This document shows, piece after piece, positions 52,908-61,544 of a stretch of 64,000 nt of DNA (the first letter of the stretch is position 1; every line of letters begins with the position of its first letter). The position numbers and the translations under genes are program-made. The stretch comes from CAVTWY01 sp963738575 (GTDB lineage: Bacteria > Pseudomonadota > Gammaproteobacteria > Burkholderiales > Burkholderiaceae_C). The stretch spans positions 248,001 through 312,000 of the forward strand of contig CAVTWY010000003.1 of assembly GCA_963738575.1 (NCBI GenBank), in the 5' to 3' direction. A model generated the notes under the pieces. That model was not told where the DNA came from, ran no database searches, and saw only the letters and a program-made list of their open reading frames with translations.

Positions 52908-54548
52908 GTGCGGTTGGTCAACATGCGCCCCTGGCTCTGCGTCGGGGATCTCGCTTCGCGCTGTTTGCGCACGTTGCTGGTGACGGCATGTTTGGTCGCG
53001 TCTTCGGTAAGTCACGCACAGGCATTGGTGGCCCCAGCATCTGCTGCTTCGCCCACTGAGCCTGCGCGTGCCGAGTCAGCCCCCGGCACGTCGCAAGTGC
53101 ACGAGATGTTTGACGACTACGGCCAAGTGGAGCAGGTAGCTGCTGAGACGGCGCAATCCGTGTCCAAGAAGTTCTTTGCCGAAAACCCGTCGGCTCGCAA
53201 GTACACCGTCAACCTGACGTCGCAAGACCATGAGCAAAACCCGACGCGCCCAGCCTTGACACTCAAAACCGTCGCAGTGGGCGAGCGTGAGATTCTGGTG
53301 GAACTGGTCGGCTTGCCCCGCACGCAAAACGATGCCAGCGCTGTGATGCGCCGCGACACCTTGCAGATGAAGAACAGCAAAGGGCAGGTGGCCAAGCTCT
53401 TGGCGTTTGACGGTGTGGGTGAGCTGCGGGACCGACGCGGTGGCTCGGCTTTGGTGGTGGCGCCTGGCGACACCTTGCATTTGCTGTTCGAGAAGTTCGA
53501 CGACTACGCTGCGTATTCACTCTTTCACGTCAACCGCGATGGCCGCGACAGCGTCTACTTCGACCCCATCGACCCAAGGTTTCGCGAGCGCTATGACGCC
53601 ATGCACGCGGCAGCCAATACGCCGCTTGGCATGAAAAACTTTTTGGTGGAGTTTGCGAACAACGACCCCGACAAGCGAGTGCTGCCCATTTTTGCCAAGT
53701 TCTTGGGCGAGATGCGCAAACTCAAAACGTTTGAGGGATACCAGGGCGCGTTCCAACTGATGGGCGACCCCAAAGACTACGAGGCCATGCGCCGCGCGGC
53801 GCAAACCGACGAGCACAAAGCGGTCATCAAAGCCATCGAAGACGAAAAACTCGCCGCGGTTCGTCGCCAGGAAGAGGCGCGCTTGGCCGAGCAACGTCGG
53901 CAAGAAGCTGTGCGCATGGAACAACAACGCGTCGAAGCCGCACGGGCCGCTGAAGCGCGCTGCATGGTCACCCCAAGTTGCCGCCAAGAAGTCGAAGCGC
54001 GACAAGCAGCCTGCGTCTCAACGATCAACAGTTGCCGGCGCCAGTGTGATTCGTTGACCAGCACCAGCGGAGGCATCATGGCAACGTTGATGTCGGCAGT
54101 TCTATACCGCGGCTGCGCCGCCCTATGCAAATGTGACAGCGGGATTGGTAATCTGTTTGCCAAGATGTCGGACCTGGAGTCGGGCAACACCGCACGAGCT
54201 GGCAGCGCAAGCGTTGCGCCAAGCCGCAGCGCCGATCCGCGTGCCTCCACGTCGGGCCGCGACGCCAGTTCGGCGACAGCGCAGAGCCAAAGCCACGGGG
54301 CCCGGGCAACCAGCGAGGCATTGCAGCTGCGGGCTGGAACTGCTAAAGCGACCGGCCCTGACGTTTTCGTCTGCAAGATCTATTGCAAGTCATCCGGCGG
54401 CCCAAGCATTGAGCGCGAATTCCGTGCCCTATCTCGCCGCGACGCCGCGACTGCCGCCGGGGATGCCGCCGACGCCATGTGCAACCGGGCTGGGCACGGG
54501 GCTGCTAGCAGCAATTCGCTGCCTGAGTCGCAGTGTTGGAAGAAGTGA
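52908..54548 (+). CDS. Exported coiled-coil, Cys-rich protein of unknown function
   Basis: 546 residues from a GTG four bases after the OmpA gene (ATG 52923 is an alternative). A signal peptide ends near SHAQA. Middle part: residues 60-300 globular, then a charged coiled coil (EEARLAEQRRQEAVRMEQQR) near 318-345, then a Cys cluster (RCMVTPSCRQEVEARQAAC, INSCRRQC). The C-terminal 65 residues (FVCKIYC to QCWKK) form a four-Cys module that is shared with the small protein at 56533. No family is recognised. The periplasm or cell surface is the likely location. Confidence 0.7.
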   Translation: MRLVNMRPWLCVGDLASRCLRTLLVTACLVASSVSHAQALVAPASAASPTEPARAESAPGTSQVHEMFDDYGQVEQVAAETAQSVSKKFFAENPSARKYTVNLTSQDHEQNPTRPALTLKTVAVGEREILVELVGLPRTQNDASAVMRRDTLQMKNSKGQVAKLLAFDGVGELRDRRGGSALVVAPGDTLHLLFEKFDDYAAYSLFHVNRDGRDSVYFDPIDPRFRERYDAMHAAANTPLGMKNFLVEFANNDPDKRVLPIFAKFLGEMRKLKTFEGYQGAFQLMGDPKDYEAMRRAAQTDEHKAVIKAIEDEKLAAVRRQEEARLAEQRRQEAVRMEQQRVEAARAAEARCMVTPSCRQEVEARQAACVSTINSCRRQCDSLTSTSGGIMATLMSAVLYRGCAALCKCDSGIGNLFAKMSDLESGNTARAGSASVAPSRSADPRASTSGRDASSATAQSQSHGARATSEALQLRAGTAKATGPDVFVCKIYCKSSGGPSIEREFRALSRRDAATAAGDAADAMCNRAGHGAASSNSLPESQCWKK

Positions 54549-54612
54549 GTAAGACAGCTACTGCTGCTTCATTTGGGTTGAATTTCGCCTTTTTTTCAAG
54601 TTGGAGTAATCG

Positions 54613-54972
54613 ATGAAATTTGCACTTACCCTGCTATGCGCTTTGTTGGTTGCAACCGTGGCAGTCGATGCCGTCGCGAAGCAAACGTCGAAGAAATCTG
54701 CCGGTACGTACAGCTTCAAGTCGTCATCTGGTAAGCCGTACATCGGTAAGTCTGTTGACACTGACAGGCGCCTGAAGGAGCACGAGCGAACTGGCAAGTT
54801 AAAGAGAAAAGACAAGCCGAGCGTAAAGGTCGAGCGGTCTGATCTTGGCCACAAAGGTCTTCGCACGGTGGAAAAGACAAAGATTCGAGCGGCAGACGTC
54901 TACACAAAAGGCGGTTTGCAAAATAAACAAAATGCGCCCCTGTCTCGGAACAAGAGCAAGGGCAAGCCGTGA
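54613..54972 (+). CDS. Exported GIY-YIG-like nuclease domain protein
   Basis: 119 residues. A signal peptide covers residues 1-22 (FALTLLCALLVATVAVDAVA). The rest resembles a minimal GIY-YIG fold: GTY at 31-33, SGKPYIGKSVDTDRRLKEHE with YIG at 43-45, the catalytic-type Arg at 52/53, Glu at 87 in LRTVEKTKIRAA, and LQNKQNAPLS at 102-111. The pattern is close to GIY-YIG toxin tips of Rhs/polymorphic toxins. A secreted stand-alone copy is unusual. The next gene starts in its stop codon (GTGA). Base composition is more AT-rich than in neighbours. Function is inference. Confidence 0.6.
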   Translation: MKFALTLLCALLVATVAVDAVAKQTSKKSAGTYSFKSSSGKPYIGKSVDTDRRLKEHERTGKLKRKDKPSVKVERSDLGHKGLRTVEKTKIRAADVYTKGGLQNKQNAPLSRNKSKGKP

Positions 54973-56536
54973 GCAACAACCTGACAGGGTCCATCGTCAA
55001 GATTGGCTCACTAATGATGGGCGCGTTTTTGGCCGGCTGCGCTGTGACACCTAACCCGACACGAGATGCCTCGACAACGGTAGCGTACCGAAGTCATGAG
55101 GTGGGCGGTGTGGTGATTAAAGAGCCGACGGTTAGGCCCGCTGACAATGCAGACGTAGACAATTTGTGCAGGTATAAAGCCGACTATGCGAAGCCTGCTG
55201 ATCAGAGCGTCCGTGTTCGACTACTTTCTGAATGCCGGCGTGCCCAGGTTTCCAGCTTGAGTGATCGCAGAAACAGTTGCACCAGATCTACTGCCCAAGT
55301 TGCTATGGCTGACCGGCGAAAGGCGCTGGAAGAGTGCGTTTTGGGCGGTACAAAGTCTTTTCAAAACGCGTTTGAGAGTCTGAAGCAGTTTGATGAATTT
55401 CCGACGCTCTCGAACATCCACGTCCATGCGGCGTTTGCTCGCCGCGTCGTATCGTCAAATGACCAACTGGCTTTGCTGCCTGCGCTTCGCCGCAAAATGG
55501 AAGTCTCTATGCCAGCAACTTGACTTGAGCGATTACAAGTCGAAGCGTGAATTGGGTTTGCTTGTCGGCGATCTGGCCGATGCAGGGGAAGGTGCGGGAT
55601 GCGCTGCGCGGCGTCAATCGGCGTCAGCGCAGCTTGCGAGTTTGGAAGAGGCCGAAAGGCTGGCGGCATTGGAGCAAGCTAGAGCAGAACAGAAGGCGGC
55701 TTTGACGCAATCCGTAACCTGGCCAGCGTTGGCAGCTTTTATTGAAAAATACAAGGAGAAGGATGTTGGCGGGCTGCTGCAGGTAGCGCGTCAACAACTT
55801 GCAGTCGTGCGTGAAAGAGACTTGGCGGCCATGCGTGCAACGCCACTGGATAAGCTTTCCGAGCAATACAAGGCGCGAAAGCTGGAGCCTGACGAATTGC
55901 GTGATGCAGCAAAAGTTCATCTGATCGAAGAATCCCTGCGCCAAGGAACATTCGGCGGTGCCATAAGGGCCTACCAGGTTTCGGATGATGTAAATCACGT
56001 TGCCAAGGCCCAGCACCTGGCCAAAACAAAAGAGGAAAAACTCGAATTGGAGCGCGTAGCAGTTGAGGTCACGGCCTTGCCTGAACGCTTCTTGGACGTC
56101 ACGTTCGAAAGTTCAGTGGGAAGCCCCTCTCGGCAGGAGCAAAAGCACATGGGGATACTGGCTCAATACACGATGCATGGGTCTGTTCCGGTGCGGGGCA
56201 GCGTAGTGGTTCAGCGTGCCAAAAATCCCCCCGGGCCCGCTTTCACTCGGTCGCTATCGCGTCGAGCTGCTTGTCGAGATGTCATGGACCAGGCGGTTTA
56301 CCCGGCAGTCAACGGTGCTGGGAAACGCCGATAGAAGCACGCCCGAGTCGTTAATTCGCACAGTGGTAGTTTCGTTGGATCCGCCAGCCATGCGCGGACG
56401 GGCAGACGTTGATTTTGGGGTGTTGAGCCTTGTGCGATTGAAACGCGGGTCGCGCGGCGGGCTTGATCAGGAATACATCGATGGCGATGCAACGGTGCGT
56501 GTGTCGGTTGCTCGAATTCTGCCAATCAGGGAGTGA
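54969..56536 (+). CDS. Coiled-coil lipoprotein of unknown function, two frameshifts as sequenced
   Basis: Three frames chain into one protein of about 522 residues: 54969-55520 (lipobox LAGC, C24), about 55520-56228, and about 56228-56536. Each change is +1. The first frame ends near KMEVSMPA and the second continues LDLSDYKSKRELGLL. At the homopolymer run AAAAATCCCCCC the second gives way to LSLGRYRVELLVEMSW. The middle part has a helical charged region (SLEEAERLAALEQARAEQ); the C-terminal third is beta-rich. The GTG start overlaps the GIY-YIG gene and the end overlaps the next gene, both as GTGA. No family is recognised. Confidence 0.65.
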
Positions 56537-57021
56537 ACGTGAAGAATTTGAGACTGGTTGCAGTGTGGTTTTTGGTGAGCGCAGTCTCTTTGATTGCGAA
56601 CGCGCAGGCGTACAACTTTGATGATCTCAGGAAACAGGGCTCATCACAGAAGGCGGAGTTCACCGTTCCCTTGCGAAACAAGGTTGCAGAAGTGAATGAC
56701 GAGATGGTCGGCGAAGAAACGGGTAGGACTCGTCAGCGTGATTCAGACCGGAGATCTGCGGCGGAATCGTCTTCGCCGTCGAGAAGCCAGGATCGATCAA
56801 CGGCTCCAGCGCTTAGCAATGGCTCGCAGGCTTTTGTATGCGAATACAAGTGCACAAACGCAAAGCTTCTTGGCAGCGACAAAACATCGATGACTATACG
56901 CATTAGAGCCGCTGACAAGAGCGCAGCGGAGGACGAAGTGATCCGACATGGAAAGGCTACGTGCTACCAGCAGACTCAGCGGGTCTGGGATACAGCCTCG
57001 CAGAGGTGTCGGCGTGAGTAA
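56533..57021 (+). CDS. Small exported protein with four-Cys C-terminal module
   Basis: 162 residues from GTG (overlapping the preceding stop). A signal peptide ends near IANAQA. A low-complexity Ser/Arg linker follows, then a C-terminal module: FVCEYKC near residue 103, a helix with ADKSAAEDEVI, then two more Cys ending in ASQRCRRE. The same layout (FVCKIYC...AATAAGDAAD...C...QC) ends the protein at 52908, so the two share a domain. Unknown function; likely periplasmic with disulfides. Confidence 0.65.
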   Translation: MNVKNLRLVAVWFLVSAVSLIANAQAYNFDDLRKQGSSQKAEFTVPLRNKVAEVNDEMVGEETGRTRQRDSDRRSAAESSSPSRSQDRSTAPALSNGSQAFVCEYKCTNAKLLGSDKTSMTIRIRAADKSAAEDEVIRHGKATCYQQTQRVWDTASQRCRRE

Positions 57022-57116
57022 ATCCTTCCTATGAATCCTTTGATCAGCAAAAGGTGACAAACGTGAATCGAGATATCTGCAACATGATTCAAGAATGTCC
57101 ATCCAAAAGGAACCAC

Positions 57117-60100
57117 GTGTCCATGATTCATCGACTTCGCGCCATTCGACTTCGGGCATTGCCTCTGCTTCTTGCTGCCACGCTGGCTGCTTGCGGGAAC
57201 AGCGAAGAATCCAGTCAGGGGAATGCATTGGCCGTCGGCGTGACGCAATGGTTGGCGCAGGAAAACGCCTGCTGCGGACAAGTGATTGTGACGACCGAAG
57301 CGCAGAGCCAGGAGTTCGCAGAGCCGGGCTGGGTGATTTCAACGTTGAAGGTCACAGCCCGGCTATCTTCTGCGTACAGTGATGACGTCTCGCTGCAGTT
57401 TGCACCCCGTGTCATGGCGGATGCATTGGTTTCTGCCGGTCTCCATGTCGTCGTTCCTGACGTGACGGTCTGGGAGTCACCCGTGAAGCTTGTGGTCAGG
57501 CATCGCGAGGGCACTAGTGTTGACGACCGCCTGTTGTCGCTGTCGGTGACGCCGCACAGCGCAGCGGCTCCTTCGCCGAGGGCCAACCAATCAACTGTGC
57601 CCGCGAAGGTGGATGCGTCGGGATACGCGACGCGCTATATCCTTGGCAGCACGATCTCGTCTCCCGTGACTTGGGCCGTCGTCGGCGGCAACGATGTGGT
57701 TGTGTCGGCGGTTGTTTCCAATATGACGGCCGGTGGTGCGTCGCCGACAATGGATACGCAGGGCCGTTTAACGTGGACACCTGTGGCGATCGACCGCGCA
57801 ACGTCTAACCTGGTTGCCGAAGTCACCTTGCGCTCCGGCGCGCGCGTTTCGGCCCAGCTTCCGGTGGTAGTGTTGGAGCCGCGCACGTTGGACTCGGTCA
57901 CGTTGTCGGCCGACCAGGATACGTATGACGCCGTCAATGGCGGTTTGACGTTTAAGGTGACGCCCGCTGTGGCTGGCGCAACCGTTACTTGGCGGCAGTT
58001 GGTCGATGCGCAAGGCAGGGTGGAGTGGCAGGCGCAAGTACGCGGTGCAGACGGGCTTAGGATCGAAATGATCAATGCTGCCGACTCAGCGTCGACCGGA
58101 CCGACGACCGCTGAAGTCGACAAACCGAAGCGTGTCCGAGCCTTGGGCAGGACCCTTCAGGGGCTGTTGCCGCACGTGTCGTTCTACTCAAGGAACGACA
58201 CCAGAGGGCGGTACTACGAAACGTCGTTGCCCGATGGATCGTGGGTTGGCGTATCGACCTCGCGTGCGGCAGCGGATGTGATGGTTCGAAACCCGTTGGC
58301 CACAGAAGGTTATTTCTACTCGTCGGGCTACGAATCGCCGATCTTTCAGCTCGATGGATCCTGCAGCAAACAAGTTCCATGCCAACGTGCGGGCGCGCCT
58401 GTCATCCTTGTCACGGGTTTGACGCGCGGCGTGTTTGGGAGCGCTGGAGCCGAGCAAACCTGGGGGACCCTTGTAGGCGCCCTGATGGGGGCCACGCTGG
58501 ACCCGGCAGACACAAAACAGCACGATGTGTTCGAGTTCAAGTGGGCACCGGAAATGAGGCTCGAGGACGCCGCAGGTCGTTTGGAATTGGCGCTGCTCGA
58601 CGTCGTTGGATTCACCGGCAAGAAGCCCCTTATCGTTGCACATGGCGCGGGTGGCGTGGTTGCTGAATTGGCACTGACGGATGGCGCCGTTCATTGGAAC
58701 GCGGGCTCCGTCTTCTCGACGACAGCTACCGGTTGGCAGAGAGGTGGGTGGGGCAATCGCTGGCGCGCCCGTGATGCCGTGCGCCGCCTGATTGTGCTGG
58801 GCGCCCCGGGCCGGGGGCTTGCCGCCGAAGCGACGACGTTGCAACCGTCGGACGGCTCCGGCACGATCGATCTGGTTCGTGGGCTGGCTCCCGTTGCCAA
58901 CCGTTTGACGGCCTGCAATGTGGCTGCGTGCGCCCAGCTCGGGATGGCTGTCGACCCACCCGTGCAGGCGGCGCTGCGCAGCATGCTGGCCGATGTGGGT
59001 GCGCTTCCGCAGTACCCGTCTGCGTTAGACCGTGGCGAGACGTTGATGGCCTGGGCATCTCTGGGCGATCACGCGGTGCCAAGGGACATCGTGGTCGGGG
59101 TTGGCTCTGCCAGTGACCCTGTGTTTGCCAGCCCGAATCTCACCACCTTCCATGATGGCGTAGTGACTTCCGATTCGCAACGATACTGGGTCCTTCAGCC
59201 GCCTGATCCCGTCGACCTTCGACGGTTGTCTTCGGCTGCCGTAGTCACTCAAGTGGCGTCACTTACGACTCGCTATCACTTTGTGTCTGGTGGATCTGAG
59301 GGCCTCAGCAACGGGCCGTTTGGATACTTTGGCATGCCGTTGGCATTCTTCGATGACTACCTGCGCGCGTGTCGCGTCGCGACCGAAGGTCAATACTCCG
59401 AGTGCCCCTTGTTTTCACGCAATGTTTACGGACGACCCTCGTACCTTCGACGCGCCATCGATTTTCCCTACTCGCCCAGCAGCCTAGACGGTGCCTTCAA
59501 CGAACCACCTGTGCCCTACAGTTTCTTCGACGACGCGTCAGTGGGTCAGTACTCGATTGGTGCCGACACAATCGTTGCGGGCGTCCGTGGAAAACAGAAA
59601 GCAGTCGGCCCTTCACAGAAGACAGTTGCACCGTTTGCACCGATCCGCGTTGAACTGCGGGAAAAAGTGACGAACAATCGGCTCTACGCGGGCACGTTCT
59701 ACACCGATGCCGGTGGACTGGCGGAAATCACAGTGCCAATGCTCGCCGTGCTTTCCAGTGCCTTGCCTGATCGCGCAAGTGTCTATGCGCGCCTTGAAGC
59801 CGGCGACGGAGTCGCCTTCTATCGAACGACGCAAAACATCAATGACATGACACCGTCGCGAGTCAACGTCACGCTTACGTTGACGCCCGTCAGCGGTATC
59901 GCCACAGGCGAACTTCGAGGGCGTCTAGTGGACCGCGGTGGTCGCGGCATTGCTAACGGCACGGTCACACTTCGAGCTGGCGCTTCGCTCGGTGAAGGCG
60001 ACTTCACCCAGCTTGGTAACAGCGCGACAAGCCGCACCTTGACCACAGATGCCGACGGCTTTTTTTATGCGAGTGGACTTGCCGAGGGTCGTTATGGTTT

Positions 60101-61400
60101 GCAGGCGCGTGGGTCAACCTTCCTGCAAGTGATCGTGAATGATGTGGCGGTGAGTGCAGCAGGTGTATCCACCAACGTGACCAGTGTTTCTGTCGATGCC
60201 AGAACGTGCGGCAGTGGCCTTACCTTGCAGGCGGGCGCGTGTATTGGCCCAACGTTGCTGACATTCCCTTCAATAGACCGCATGTTCGTCTACGCGATGG
60301 AAGCCGACATGGATCCATTGGCGACCGCCAGCCACGTCGTAACCGTGCTGCCGGGCGGCCAAGCGCAGGTGTCGCAAGGCAAGCCGAATCTTGGCGAGCG
60401 TCAAGGTGCCGCACGCTGGGCTCGGTCGACCGATGGCACTGAACTGCGCGTCACTTTCGATCCACCTCGCTTCGAAAACTCGTTCTCGTCAGACTCCGTC
60501 AACGGTCAGCAGGTGGAGATTCAAACTCGCGTCCCTGACTTCACCGTTCGGCTCGCTGGGGGTGACAGCTTTTCGAACGCGCGCGCAATGATCGCTACCG
60601 ACACTTCTACTGCGACGTATGTGTCAGGGCCGTTGCAGGGCACGATTTACGCGACGTACCCGGCAAGTTCGACTGACGTGCTGATCCGCCGCGCTGACGT
60701 TCGCCAGCCGGTGCAAACCTTGGTCACTCGTGCATTGGCCGGCGTTGAAGGCTGCCTGCCCTCTCGAGCGCCTGATTTGGTCAGGGCAACAGCACAGTCG
60801 ACCAGTGACGGACTTGTGCTTCTATCGATGGACGCGAGTTTGACTTACTACGGTGCCGAAGTCGGTGACCAGATTCGGATGCGCTGCGTCAGAGACGGCA
60901 ATGTTACCGAGCGCTACTACACGCGACTGAGCGCCGAGGGCGCGATCGCAATGAAGTCAGAACTCTGGCTGATTAGTCCAACCGCGTCGGGCCAAGGTGG
61001 TTTTGTTGAAAGAATCATGCCCTTCGATGCCAACGAATCAGTGGGGTGGGGCGCTTCCCACTGGGTTGGGCAATGGCTGTCTGAGTGGGAATCATTCACG
61101 GGTGAGTTGAACCTTTCCCAGCAACAAACATTCAACTTATTCCCAGATGGACGGGTGGCGGGCAGTAGCGTGCCGGTTCAGCACGGTGCAACGTGGTCAA
61201 ACATTTCGACGCCTTATGAGTTGCAGATTCTCAATCCGATTGGTCTTGTAAACCTCCGCGACTGGTATCCCATTCGCCGCGCTGGCAGTCGATCCATAGT
61301 GTTTGAGCGGATACAAACTCAGGTCGGTTTCAATGGTGAGCCAAGCACGGTGGACACCCGCCTAAGAAGTTATCGCCGCTTGGGAGAGCCGATGCAGTAG
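57117..61400 (+). CDS. Giant lipoprotein with lipase-like alpha/beta-hydrolase region lacking the usual nucleophile
   Basis: 1427 residues. GTG at 57117 is chosen because AAAAGGA lies seven bases upstream; ATG 57123 is an alternative. The lipobox LAAC gives C26. Residues 60-330 look beta-rich and Ig-like. A lipase-like region at about 425-720 has APVILVTGLTRGVFG, then LIVAHGAGGVVAELAL where GHSMGG is expected, so the nucleophile Ser is replaced by Gly. SLGDHAVP and FHDGVVTSDSQRYW resemble later lipase motifs. A carboxypeptidase-regulatory-like beta domain follows near 930-1005. Probably surface-exposed. No close family is recognised. Confidence 0.75.
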   Translation: MSMIHRLRAIRLRALPLLLAATLAACGNSEESSQGNALAVGVTQWLAQENACCGQVIVTTEAQSQEFAEPGWVISTLKVTARLSSAYSDDVSLQFAPRVMADALVSAGLHVVVPDVTVWESPVKLVVRHREGTSVDDRLLSLSVTPHSAAAPSPRANQSTVPAKVDASGYATRYILGSTISSPVTWAVVGGNDVVVSAVVSNMTAGGASPTMDTQGRLTWTPVAIDRATSNLVAEVTLRSGARVSAQLPVVVLEPRTLDSVTLSADQDTYDAVNGGLTFKVTPAVAGATVTWRQLVDAQGRVEWQAQVRGADGLRIEMINAADSASTGPTTAEVDKPKRVRALGRTLQGLLPHVSFYSRNDTRGRYYETSLPDGSWVGVSTSRAAADVMVRNPLATEGYFYSSGYESPIFQLDGSCSKQVPCQRAGAPVILVTGLTRGVFGSAGAEQTWGTLVGALMGATLDPADTKQHDVFEFKWAPEMRLEDAAGRLELALLDVVGFTGKKPLIVAHGAGGVVAELALTDGAVHWNAGSVFSTTATGWQRGGWGNRWRARDAVRRLIVLGAPGRGLAAEATTLQPSDGSGTIDLVRGLAPVANRLTACNVAACAQLGMAVDPPVQAALRSMLADVGALPQYPSALDRGETLMAWASLGDHAVPRDIVVGVGSASDPVFASPNLTTFHDGVVTSDSQRYWVLQPPDPVDLRRLSSAAVVTQVASLTTRYHFVSGGSEGLSNGPFGYFGMPLAFFDDYLRACRVATEGQYSECPLFSRNVYGRPSYLRRAIDFPYSPSSLDGAFNEPPVPYSFFDDASVGQYSIGADTIVAGVRGKQKAVGPSQKTVAPFAPIRVELREKVTNNRLYAGTFYTDAGGLAEITVPMLAVLSSALPDRASVYARLEAGDGVAFYRTTQNINDMTPSRVNVTLTLTPVSGIATGELRGRLVDRGGRGIANGTVTLRAGASLGEGDFTQLGNSATSRTLTTDADGFFYASGLAEGRYGLQARGSTFLQVIVNDVAVSAAGVSTNVTSVSVDARTCGSGLTLQAGACIGPTLLTFPSIDRMFVYAMEADMDPLATASHVVTVLPGGQAQVSQGKPNLGERQGAARWARSTDGTELRVTFDPPRFENSFSSDSVNGQQVEIQTRVPDFTVRLAGGDSFSNARAMIATDTSTATYVSGPLQGTIYATYPASSTDVLIRRADVRQPVQTLVTRALAGVEGCLPSRAPDLVRATAQSTSDGLVLLSMDASLTYYGAEVGDQIRMRCVRDGNVTERYYTRLSAEGAIAMKSELWLISPTASGQGGFVERIMPFDANESVGWGASHWVGQWLSEWESFTGELNLSQQQTFNLFPDGRVAGSSVPVQHGATWSNISTPYELQILNPIGLVNLRDWYPIRRAGSRSIVFERIQTQVGFNGEPSTVDTRLRSYRRLGEPMQ

Positions 61401-61416
61401 TCGATCCTTCCCCTGA

Positions 61417-61436
61417 TTGAGCAATGCTCAAAATTT
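61417..61436 (+). terminator. Short hairpin after the giant lipoprotein gene
   Basis: TTGAGC pairs with GCTCAA around a three-base loop and is followed by AATTT. It is short but well placed, 17 bases after the stop. Confidence 0.35.
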
Positions 61437-61452
61437 GCAGCACATGTCCATC

Positions 61453-61484
61453 ATGGGCGCCACCGAAATTTGGACGGCGCCCAT
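61453..61484. repeat. Inverted repeat between convergent genes
   Basis: ATGGGCGCC pairs perfectly with GGCGCCCAT across a 14-base AT-rich loop, between the giant lipoprotein and the glmU stop. It may stop transcription from both sides, but no T run follows on either strand. Confidence 0.4.
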
Positions 61485-61544
61485 TGAAGATGGAAAGCGT
61501 CTACCAGAGGTCCCATGAAGCGCACGCTTGCGAGGCGGTTAACT

